NCBI GenBank assembly: GCA_900543325.1
Contig: UQQU01000085.1
Span: forward strand, 1 to 12,291
Length of the DNA: 12,291 bases
Direction of reading: 5' to 3'
Source: an uncultured Clostridium sp.
Lineage (GTDB): Bacteria; Bacillota; Clostridia; Clostridiales; Clostridiaceae
The first letter of the stretch is position 1. Each line of letters begins with the position of its first letter. Below are positions 5,952 through 12,291 of the stretch, piece by piece. The notes beneath the pieces were generated by a model. The model was not told the DNA's origin. It was given only the letters and a program-made list of their open reading frames with translations, and ran no database searches. The translations under genes were made by a program, and so were the position numbers.

Positions 5952-8273
5952 TTATTTCTCTTCTTCATTAACTCTATTTAGATAACCTATTACCTCATTT
6001 GCAGGTAAAGGATGTGAAAAATAATATCCTTGGAAGTAATCACATCCTATATTACTTAATTCCCTAAACTGTTCTTCTGTTTCAACACCTTCAATTACAG
6101 TTTCCATATTAAGTAGATGAGCAATATTCTTTATATTATTTACAATTTTAAAGTCAACATCTGAACCATTCTGTATAAATATTCTATCAATCTTTAAAAT
6201 ATCAAGTTTAAATTTCTTTAAATAACTAAAGGATGCATATCCTGTTCCAAAATCATCTAAGGCAACTTTTATTCCCTTTTTATTTAGTAACAATAAATTA
6301 TCATGAATAATTACATTTTCATCAAGAACTACTGATTCTATTATTTCAAAACATAAATTTTCCCACATAACATTATACTTATTAAGAATTTCCTCAACCC
6401 TATTTACAAAATCAACTTCCATAAGTTGAATTGGGGAAATATTTATACTAACTTGTAACATATAACCAGAATTAAATAATTCAATAAAGTTTTTACATAC
6501 TTCTTCTATAATCCAATAACCTATTTTAACTATTTCTCCAGTTTCCTCTGCATATTCAATAAACTTATCTGGGGGAACATATCCTAGTTTTTTATTATTC
6601 CATCTAATTAATGTCTCAAGCTTCTTTATAGACTTATTTTTATCTACTATTGGCTGGTAGTATAAAATGAATTCATTGTTATCTACTGCATACTTTAAAT
6701 CTTCTTTTATATTTTCAATTTCAAGTATTTCTTTATAAATTGAATCATTAAAAAACAACAACTTTGAATTCTTGCTACTTCTTTTGCTAGAATACATCAT
6801 AAAATCACTTTTATTAATTAAATCATTAAAACTATTTCCATCCTTAGGATATACAGAAACTCCAGCGGCAAAATTCATAAATACCTTTTTACCATTATTA
6901 AATGTTATAGGTTCCTTAAACTCTTCCAGTATTACATTATTAAAAAATAACTGTAACTCATCATTATCAATATAATTGTTATATATAATTATAAATTCAT
7001 CACCAGAATACCTAGTTACTATTCCCTTATCTTTTAAACACTTTTTAAGTTTACTACTAAAATTAACTAATACTTCATCTCCTGCACTATGGCCAAAAAC
7101 ATCGTTAATATATTTAAATTTATTTAAATCAACAAATATTAATGCAAACTTTTCATTAGCTTCTATTAAATCATTGGATAGCTTAAATAATAATTTTCTA
7201 TTAGGTAATTCCGTTAATTCATCATAATAAATAAGAGCTTTAATTTTCTTATCAACTAAAGTTCCTAAAGAACTAGAAACAACTTCTAATTGTTCAAATT
7301 CATTTAAACTTTCAAAGTTTAAATCTTCATTATCCAAATTTCTCAATAATATTTTCAGCTTATCTAAAGACTTTAATATTGGTTTAAATGTTCTTCTAAT
7401 TAGTAAAACTAAAGCTAATAAATAAATTACTCCCAAAATAGTAAATATCAAAATTCTAAAATCATTAACTCTTTTCATATATTTACTATAAACAATAGAA
7501 TCTTTATCAAATTCTAAAAATACCTCTATTTTATTATCTAAAACATTATTCAACCTTGCTATGTAATTATTCTTTTTATTACTAATACTATTAACAATTC
7601 CCTCACTAGAATAATAAGTATTATCATCAATCTTTATATATGCATTTAATTCTCCCATATAAAATTTAGAATTTATATCTTCAATGAGATCATCCAGTAA
7701 AATATCTAAAATAAATATTCCTAATGGGTCATCACTTTCATCTGAATAAATAAAATTAATTACTGCCATTGTATATTTTCCACTTCCAGGATCAGTATAA
7801 ATATCCGTTATTATTTGTGAGTTTTCTTTACTAAATCCAAAATTCTCCAATTCATAATTAGAAATCACATTTAAATTTTCAATTAATTTGCCAGAATAAA
7901 ACAAATATTCTCCTGGAACATTTACAACAGTAACACAATTTATGAATATTAAATCTTTTAAATACTCTTGAATATATGCAATTTCATTAAATACTTGTTT
8001 TGTCTCTTCTTCAGTTAAATCATTAATATTCCTATTATTCTTTAAAATATTTATTAATTTTTCATCTCCAGTTATTCTATTTGCAATATCCTTTAATATA
8101 TATACTTCCTGATTTAGTATCCTTTTAGCTTCTTTATAATGAGTATTATATGTAAACTCAACACTCTTCCTTAAACCATACTCCATAAGTATTCCATTAG
8201 TTAATACTAGAAGTCCCATAAATACAATACCTATAAGAGCCAACCTTAAGTTAATTTTTTTAGTGAAAATCAC
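5952..8273 (-). CDS. Membrane-anchored GGDEF-EAL cyclic-di-GMP turnover protein
   Basis: A 773-aa sensor enzyme with TM1 at about residues 11-30, an extracytoplasmic sensor region (about 35-270), TM2 at about 273-293 and a short linker. The GGDEF domain (about 347-505) has LTELPNR at 353-359 and a signature that reads SGDEF (423-427). The EAL domain (about 520-765) has an ETL signature (553-555). It keeps the metal and catalytic residues N611 (SINIS), E643 or E646, D673-D674 (DDFGTG), K694, D696, E728 and E731 (EGVE) and Q748 (QGYYF). The phosphodiesterase half therefore looks active; the cyclase half may be active or may act as a GTP-sensing regulatory domain. The start is GTG 8273, with GAGGTGA just upstream. 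The gene is divergent from the ABC exporter. Confidence 0.92.
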   Translation of the reverse strand: MIFTKKINLRLALIGIVFMGLLVLTNGILMEYGLRKSVEFTYNTHYKEAKRILNQEVYILKDIANRITGDEKLINILKNNRNINDLTEEETKQVFNEIAYIQEYLKDLIFINCVTVVNVPGEYLFYSGKLIENLNVISNYELENFGFSKENSQIITDIYTDPGSGKYTMAVINFIYSDESDDPLGIFILDILLDDLIEDINSKFYMGELNAYIKIDDNTYYSSEGIVNSISNKKNNYIARLNNVLDNKIEVFLEFDKDSIVYSKYMKRVNDFRILIFTILGVIYLLALVLLIRRTFKPILKSLDKLKILLRNLDNEDLNFESLNEFEQLEVVSSSLGTLVDKKIKALIYYDELTELPNRKLLFKLSNDLIEANEKFALIFVDLNKFKYINDVFGHSAGDEVLVNFSSKLKKCLKDKGIVTRYSGDEFIIIYNNYIDNDELQLFFNNVILEEFKEPITFNNGKKVFMNFAAGVSVYPKDGNSFNDLINKSDFMMYSSKRSSKNSKLLFFNDSIYKEILEIENIKEDLKYAVDNNEFILYYQPIVDKNKSIKKLETLIRWNNKKLGYVPPDKFIEYAEETGEIVKIGYWIIEEVCKNFIELFNSGYMLQVSINISPIQLMEVDFVNRVEEILNKYNVMWENLCFEIIESVVLDENVIIHDNLLLLNKKGIKVALDDFGTGYASFSYLKKFKLDILKIDRIFIQNGSDVDFKIVNNIKNIAHLLNMETVIEGVETEEQFRELSNIGCDYFQGYYFSHPLPANEVIGYLNRVNEEEK

Positions 8274-8362
8274 TCCGTCACCTCATCAGTTTTTTATTCT
8301 ATTCACTAAATATATTATCATACAAATTTTTTTAAATCTACCAATTATAATCCCAGGATTTA

Positions 8363-8391
8363 TTGTAAGTATTTTACTATAATGTTAAAAT
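8363..8391 (+). promoter_or_regulatory. Putative promoter of the ABC exporter
   Basis: TTGTAA (8363-8368) and TAAAAT (8386-8391) are separated by 17 bp, about 40 nt before ATG 8432. A TATAAT at 8378-8383 is an alternative -10 with a poorer -35. Confidence 0.4.
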
Positions 8392-8431
8392 AATAATGAT
8401 TGTCTATAACAAAAGTTAGGAAGGAGATACT

Positions 8432-10207
8432 ATGGAAAATTTAAAAAAACTTAAGCCATCAAAAGACTTATGGATGAAGATAAAATGGATGGGGTCCTAT
8501 GCTAAACCAGCAATTCCATTCTTAATATTTTCAATAATTGTTAATGTTATATTTGCTATTATAGGCATTTATAATGTTACAGTTTCAAAATCATTAATAG
8601 ACTCTGCAATTAGTGGTGACTCTGATGCTACAATTCGCTGGTTAATAATAATGCTTGTCATTACTTTAATTAGTATGTTATCAAGTCCAATAACATCATT
8701 TATGAGTACACACTCATCAACTAAACTAACACAAAATATTCAAAGAAAAATATATCAACATATACAATGTAGTGATTGGTTAGAACAAAGTAAATTTCAT
8801 TCTGTAAGCTTATTAACAAGAGTAACATCAGATGTTAGCAATATTAGTTCTGCTATTCTTGGTACAATTCCAAGTCTTGTTTCATTAACAGTTACATTAG
8901 TTGGTTCTTTTTATACACTTATAAGTTGGGCCCCTTCCATTGCATTTGCTGCAGTTTTTATAGGTCCATTCTTAATATTAGTTGGTAAATATTTTAGCCG
9001 TAAGCTTAAAGATTTATACAAAGAAGCTCAAGAAGAAGATGTTAAATATAGATCCTTTATGCAGGAGTCCATTCAAAACATAATGATAGTTAAAACATTC
9101 TGTATGGAAAAAATAAATATGCATAGACTTGTGGATATTCAAAATAATAAATATAAAATTGCTATGAGAAATACAAAACTATCAGTAATGACTTCAATGT
9201 CTATGAGCTTTTGCTCTTCAATTGCGTACTTTACAATATTTACTTGGGGAGTCTTAAACATTGCTAAAGGGGTATCAACTTATGGTACATTTACAGGAAT
9301 GCTTCAATTATATAGTAAGGTACAAGCACCATTTTCTTCATTAGCAAGTATGATTCCTGGTCTTATATCAACTATAGCTGCCGCTGAAAGACTTATGGAG
9401 ATAGAAGCTATTCCAGTTGAAAAAATGGCTGATGAAAAAGAGCTTGATGATATTGGTAGCTTAGAAGTTGCTTTAGATAGTATTAGTAGTAAGGTATCTT
9501 CTACATTTAATAAACCTAATATAGTTTTTGATAATGTAAGCTTTGCTTATAAGGCTAATAATATTTTAAATAATATTAACTTAACTATAGATGCCGGAGA
9601 AACAATTGCCTTTGTTGGTCCATCTGGAGAAGGTAAAACAACTATGATTAGATTAATCTTATCATTAATTAATCCAACTGAAGGTAATGTATTACTTAGT
9701 GAAGGTAATCTTGTTAAGGATATTAATAGAAATTATAGAGAACTTATTTCTTATGTTCCTCAAGGGAATACCTTATTCTCTGGAAGTATTAGAGATAATC
9801 TTAAATACGGTAACCCTTACGCTAGTGATGATGAAATTAAAGTTGCTTTAAAAAATGCTTGTGCTCTTGATTTTGTTAATGAACTTGAGGATGGCCTTGA
9901 TACAATGATTGGTGAAAAAGGAGTTGGTATTTCTGAAGGACAAGCTCAAAGAATTGCTATTGCTAGATCATTCTTAAGGGAAAGACCTATATTGATTCTT
10001 GATGAAGCTACATCTGCCCTTGACCCTGAAACTGAAGTTAATGTTTTAAAGGCTGTTAGAGAACTACCTACTAAGCCTACATGCATAATAATAACTCATA
10101 GACCTTCAGCCCTTAATATTTGTAATAGAATTATGAAGTTGGAGAAGGGACATCTTAGAGAGGTTAGTAGAGAAAGTATTTTAGAGGTTGCTAGTGAATT
10201 AGTTTAA
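8432..10207 (+). CDS. ABC exporter, fused membrane and ATPase domains
   Basis: A 591-aa half-transporter expected to act as a homodimer in the cytoplasmic membrane. The exporter-type membrane domain (about residues 25-320) has clear hydrophobic segments near 29-47, 70-90, 145-165, 168-186 and 256-276. The nucleotide-binding domain (about 364-580) has Walker A GPSGEGKTT (396-404), Q-loop Q444, Walker B ILILDE (520-525) with catalytic E525, the D-loop SALD and switch H556. The signature is ISEGQ (500-504) instead of LSGGQ. The ribosome binding site AGGAAGGAG precedes ATG 8432. No peptidase C39 domain is present. It stands alone between a promoter and a terminator; export of a peptide or drug is the family expectation, but the substrate is unknown. 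Confidence 0.92.
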   Translation: MENLKKLKPSKDLWMKIKWMGSYAKPAIPFLIFSIIVNVIFAIIGIYNVTVSKSLIDSAISGDSDATIRWLIIMLVITLISMLSSPITSFMSTHSSTKLTQNIQRKIYQHIQCSDWLEQSKFHSVSLLTRVTSDVSNISSAILGTIPSLVSLTVTLVGSFYTLISWAPSIAFAAVFIGPFLILVGKYFSRKLKDLYKEAQEEDVKYRSFMQESIQNIMIVKTFCMEKINMHRLVDIQNNKYKIAMRNTKLSVMTSMSMSFCSSIAYFTIFTWGVLNIAKGVSTYGTFTGMLQLYSKVQAPFSSLASMIPGLISTIAAAERLMEIEAIPVEKMADEKELDDIGSLEVALDSISSKVSSTFNKPNIVFDNVSFAYKANNILNNINLTIDAGETIAFVGPSGEGKTTMIRLILSLINPTEGNVLLSEGNLVKDINRNYRELISYVPQGNTLFSGSIRDNLKYGNPYASDDEIKVALKNACALDFVNELEDGLDTMIGEKGVGISEGQAQRIAIARSFLRERPILILDEATSALDPETEVNVLKAVRELPTKPTCIIITHRPSALNICNRIMKLEKGHLREVSRESILEVASELV

Positions 10208-10213
10208 AAAAAT

Positions 10214-10259
10214 AAGCTACATATGTATTCCACCTATTAATTGAATTCATATGTAGCTT
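10214..10259. terminator. Bidirectional terminator between ABC exporter and Uma2 gene
   Basis: A 12-bp stem AAGCTACATATG (10214-10225) with 10248-10259, extended inside by ATTC/GAAT past one T-T mismatch. T-rich tracts flank it on both strands. The two convergent stop codons lie within 10 nt on either side. Confidence 0.85.
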
Positions 10260-10265
10260 TTATTT

Positions 10266-10808
10266 TTACTCAAAAATCTCTTCCATACTTACAGTAAAAT
10301 CTTTAAATAAATAACTTGAAAATATATCTCCAGTATGAAATGTGTTTGTTATTCTATAAATTCCATCCTCTAATCCATATTGAACAATATTTCCATTTTG
10401 CTCTACTATATTATATTCCATCACTCCATATTTTTGATATACTGAAAGCTTTGTTATATAGTCATGGCTAGAAGTACTTTTTGAAACTACTTCAAATATT
10501 AGTTTTGGTGGTGATGTAAAACTTTGACCTTTTGTTGTTGCTTCTTCACAAGTTACAAATACATCTGGTTTATACTTTATGTTTTCATCAAATATAACTT
10601 CTATTTGCTCTGTACTAACTTTACATTTCCCACCTTTAAGATATTTTTTTAAAGCAAATGCTATGTTTAATACTATATCATTATGTCTAATTGATGTATC
10701 TGAATGCATTATAATTCTTCCATTATCATATTCAGTTTTACAATTAAATGTTGATTGCATTTTTTCATATTCTTCTGGAGTTATATAAATATTTTTATTC
10801 GTATTCAT
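10266..10808 (-). CDS. Uma2-family (DUF820) putative endonuclease
   Basis: A 180-aa protein with the restriction-endonuclease-like core of the Uma2 family. It shows EYDNGRIIM (26-34), H42, the PD pair at 81-82, E106 in IFEVVSKS and K120. This is the usual PD-ExK-like arrangement, followed by YQKYGVMEY (124-132). The family usually has EYWIVD at the last motif; here it is EYNIVE, so the conserved tryptophan is replaced. The ribosome binding site GGGAG precedes ATG 10808. Family members are scattered and often mobile, and their cellular role is unclear. It stands alone between two terminators. Confidence 0.85.
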   Translation of the reverse strand: MNTNKNIYITPEEYEKMQSTFNCKTEYDNGRIIMHSDTSIRHNDIVLNIAFALKKYLKGGKCKVSTEQIEVIFDENIKYKPDVFVTCEEATTKGQSFTSPPKLIFEVVSKSTSSHDYITKLSVYQKYGVMEYNIVEQNGNIVQYGLEDGIYRITNTFHTGDIFSSYLFKDFTVSMEEIFE

Positions 10809-10843
10809 TTAATTCTCCCTTCTAACCATATATCATTAGTTAT

Positions 10844-10872
10844 ATTATAAACCACCCTTAAGGTTTTATAAA
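10844..10872 (-). promoter_or_regulatory. Putative promoter of the Uma2 gene
   Basis: On the minus strand TTTATA (10867-10872) and TATAAT (10844-10849) are 17 bp apart. The spacer contains the palindrome CCTTAAGG (10856-10863), a possible small operator. The leader is about 30 nt. Confidence 0.45.
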
Positions 10873-10920
10873 CATATTATAGAGTAAAACTATATATTGA
10901 ATTAGTTTCATTTATATATA

Positions 10921-10970
10921 ATAAAAAATACCTCCTATGCTAACAAATTAGCATAGGAGGTATTTTTTAT
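10921..10970. terminator. Strong bidirectional terminator, 23-bp perfect stem
   Basis: Bases 10921-10943 pair perfectly with 10948-10970 around a CAAA loop. The core is ACCTCCTATGCTAA, and A/T runs at the base form U-tracts both ways. It lies 68 nt past the stop of the 89-aa CxxC gene and upstream of the Uma2 promoter. It contains CCTCC but not the CCGGAGG core of the REP-like elements. Confidence 0.9.
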
Positions 10971-11038
10971 TATTAAGCCAGTCTTACAGCATATCTTAAA
11001 AAGTAACTAACAATATTAATTAACTTTTTATATGTTAT

Positions 11039-11308
11039 TTAAGATAATTCCACATTAGATGGAACAGAGCTTTCTAGAACTACCTTCCAAGTATTTCCGC
11101 CACAAAAAGAGCATTTTGTATCTGAAGTATAGTTAATACCATCTGTTGTTCCATATCCATTATCACTTATGTTATGTTTTGGATCTTTCTCACAATACGA
11201 GCATACCCATCTATTTCCATCTCCAGCTGATATATTCTTTGTTGATATCCACTCTCTTGTATTCTCTACTCCTAAAACTTTTAATTCTGGCTTTTCCCAT
11301 TTTTTCAT
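11039..11308 (-). CDS. RiPP-leader-like small protein with two CxxC pairs
   Basis: An 89-aa protein starting at ATG 11308, preceded by GAGAGGA. A longer in-frame start at 11350 lacks a ribosome binding site. The N-terminus MKKWEKPELKVLGVENTRE fits W-x2-P-x-L-x3-G-x3-T, close to the leader of lasso-peptide precursors (Y-x2-P-x-L-x3-G...T) that is bound by the B1/RRE protein. The rest holds CSYC (about residues 36-39) and CSFC (about 67-70), a spacing that could form a zinc ribbon or carry thiol crosslinks. Length exceeds the usual 40-60 aa of lasso precursors. On the same strand about 660 nt away lies a decayed lasso B2 gene. Whether it is a modified peptide or a plain zinc-binding protein cannot be decided here. 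Confidence 0.7.
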   Translation of the reverse strand: MKKWEKPELKVLGVENTREWISTKNISAGDGNRWVCSYCEKDPKHNISDNGYGTTDGINYTSDTKCSFCGGNTWKVVLESSVPSNVELS

Positions 11309-11328
11309 TGTTAATCCTCTCTCTTTTG

Positions 11329-11375
11329 TACATTTCGGTACTGATACCATTTGGGTTATATAGGTACCATTTCCG
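11329..11375 (-). promoter_or_regulatory. Repeated TACC-ATTT motifs upstream of the CxxC gene, possible operator
   Basis: TACATTTCGG (11329-11338), TACCATTTGGG (11345-11355) and TACCATTTCCG (11365-11375) are three related copies on the plus strand. The last two are 20 bp apart, about two helical turns. GGTA-CTGA-TACC (11337-11348) and GGTACC (11363-11368) are inverted repeats inside the block. It lies 20-67 nt upstream of the start codon, where an operator would be expected. Confidence 0.4.
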
Positions 11376-11625
11376 ATTAATTATATTATCTTACTGAATT
11401 TATTAAGTATAAGATTAGTGATCTTTAATTATTACTTATTTACTAGATTAATTTTCATATATAGTTCTAATTAGTAGTAATTAAAATACCCATATACTAA
11501 TATCATAGTATATTTATTATATATCATTACTCCAATTTATGTAAATTACACTTTAGGGGAATATTCTTATTATTATAATTAATACTTTAGTAGCAATAAC
11601 AAATTAATATTTTATAATAAAAAAA

Positions 11626-11670
11626 CACTTAAAATGTTAATTTCTATATTTTAGATTAACATTTTAAGTG
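11626..11670 (-). terminator. Terminator at the end of the decayed B2 region
   Basis: A 16-bp perfect stem, CACTTAAAATGTTAAT (11626-11641) with 11655-11670. On the minus strand it is followed by a T-run (complement of the A-run at 11619-11625). It implies that a minus-strand transcript once ended here, coming from the B2 side. The stretch 11376-11620 between it and the CxxC gene is AT-rich, with no gene that I can support. Confidence 0.8.
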
Positions 11671-11671
11671 C

Positions 11672-11971
11672 ATTATATTTATTGTTTATTTTCTTGGACA
11701 TGAAGTAAATTTGTTTATAACATTGTAAATTGTTTGTTATAAAATAGTTCTACATATAGATACTACCTCTTAAATTTATATAATATTATTTTTAATCTCA
11801 AATTTTTTAATAAAAGTTATTATTCACAAATAAAGAAGATTCAAATTCTAATCTTCTCCTTCTTATCATCATTTAATCCTTTAAGATATGTCTCTAATTG
11901 ATGCAGCCTTAAAGCATCAACATATAGGATTATCTTGTGCATCATAATTACTTGGAAATGTTTAGTCTACT
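11672..11971 (-). other. Gene-remnant zone downstream of the decayed B2 gene
   Basis: No intact gene is visible. On the minus strand two stop-broken frames look coding-like. One reads YDAQDNPIC, a stop, then CFKAASIRDIS (within about 11883-11956). The other ends NVINKFTSCPRK before TAA at 11686-11688. A third frame, open for 34 codons from ATG 11947 and ending KKEKIRI, overlaps the first. A hairpin lies at 11834-11857. These could be remains of peptide precursor or maturation genes, but the match is by eye only. Confidence 0.3.
11834..11857. repeat. Small hairpin resembling the palindrome at 3-34
   Basis: AGAAGATT (11834-11841) pairs with AATCTTCT (11850-11857) over 8 bp. Its sequence, and the CTTCTTAT that follows, resemble the left-end palindrome and its flank (GGAGGATTCGAATTCGAATCC, then CTTTCTTAT). 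It may be a weak terminator or a decayed copy of the same repeat. Confidence 0.35.
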
Positions 11972-12291
11972 TTAATTAGCAAACTTAGCTACTACAGTAT
12001 ACTGATCTATAACTCCTCCACCTGTAACATAATACTCACCACACCTTAGCCATGCATGAGCTTTCATTTCATTTTCATATCTTCTAACACCTAAATAAAT
12101 TGTTGTGGAAATACCTTGGTTTTTCAATAACTTTTGAGCAGTTAATGCTTGTACTAAACATTTACTTTCCCATGGTGTCTTAGCTGAAACAAATAAAACT
12201 CTGGAAGCAATTCTTCTAGCAATCTTATACGTATCATGTTATACGGCAAATTATTTTGGTAAAATTTCTTAAGAAAAAAGCAAATTAAAAT
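11972..12291 (-). pseudogene. Lasso-peptide maturation protein B2 (McjB-type leader peptidase), decayed and cut by window edge
   Basis: The minus-strand frame ending at TAA 11972-11974 encodes the C-terminal transglutaminase-like domain (PF13471-type) of lasso B2 leader peptidases. It contains TPWESKCLVQAL with the catalytic Cys (codon 12158-12160), LLKNQGISTTIYLGV, then AHAW with the catalytic His (12056-12058), and YYVTGG. This part (11975-12238) is intact. Upstream the same frame continues as family-like sequence (LPK-stop-FAV-stop-HDTYKIARRIA) but has TAA stops at 12239-12241, 12251-12253 and 12269-12271. Several stops in a recognisable frame argue for a true pseudogene, not a sequencing slip. 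The N-terminus lies outside the window. No B1 (RRE) or lasso cyclase gene is visible here. Confidence 0.8.

Noticed and set aside
6772..7227. Plus-strand frames inside the GGDEF-EAL gene
   Set aside because: They are mirror frames of a well-supported coding region, with no family features and no ribosome binding site.
10579..10788. Plus-strand frame opposite the Uma2 gene
   Set aside because: Antisense to conserved Uma2 motifs, with no start signal.
11039..11308. Calling the CxxC gene a confirmed lasso-peptide precursor
   Set aside because: The follower is too long, no clear Gly/Ala-starting core with Asp/Glu at position 7-9 is evident after the leader, and no intact maturation genes are in the window.
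11146..11397. Two plus-strand frames opposite the CxxC gene
   Set aside because: They overlap each other and the minus-strand gene, which has a better ribosome binding site and recognisable motifs.
11525..11590. An 18-codon minus-strand frame starting MIYNKYTMILVY
   Set aside because: Too short; the GGAG lies only 2 nt from the ATG and nothing in it is recognisable.

Overview
The window is very AT-rich, with strong GGAGG-type ribosome binding sites, A/T-ending codons and many hairpin-plus-T-run terminators. The proteins look clostridial, so I infer a Clostridium sensu stricto-like chromosome. No rRNA, tRNA or CRISPR array was seen.

Left part (1-1757). A perfect 32-bp palindrome and a second hairpin open the window. 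Next comes a minus-strand lipoprotein gene broken by one in-frame TGA (104-913), then a small NadR/AAA_28-like P-loop ATPase with a good promoter and terminator.

Central REP/RAYT block (1861-3963). Three GC-rich palindromic elements sharing CCTCCGGGG/CCCCGGAGG stand out from the AT-rich background. They lie between the ATPase and a glycerate kinase, between the glycerate kinase and a REP-associated tyrosine transposase (RAYT, HUH/Y1 family), and between that RAYT and manA (class I mannose-6-phosphate isomerase). The elements bracket the RAYT and share a TGTA tag at the hairpin foot, as expected of a REP/RAYT pair. This is the strongest candidate for an undescribed system here.

Middle part (4944-8273). 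The manA leader carries an imperfect tandem array of about six 13-nt units next to its ribosome binding site. Two unrecognised small plus-strand genes (62 and 55 aa) follow, sharing a bidirectional terminator with a convergent membrane-bound GGDEF-EAL cyclic-di-GMP protein.

Right part (8432-12291). An ABC exporter with fused membrane and ATPase domains is divergent from the GGDEF-EAL gene. A Uma2-family nuclease-like protein follows. Next is an 89-aa protein with a leader resembling lasso-peptide precursors and two CxxC pairs. At the right edge is a decayed lasso-peptide B2 (McjB-type leader peptidase) gene with at least three in-frame stops. Together these suggest the remains of a RiPP (lasso-type) locus. 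Only part of it is visible, and any linkage of the ABC exporter to it is inference.

Metabolic genes (glycerate kinase, manA), a signalling gene (GGDEF-EAL) and accessory or decaying genes are interleaved, mostly as single-gene transcription units with their own terminators.
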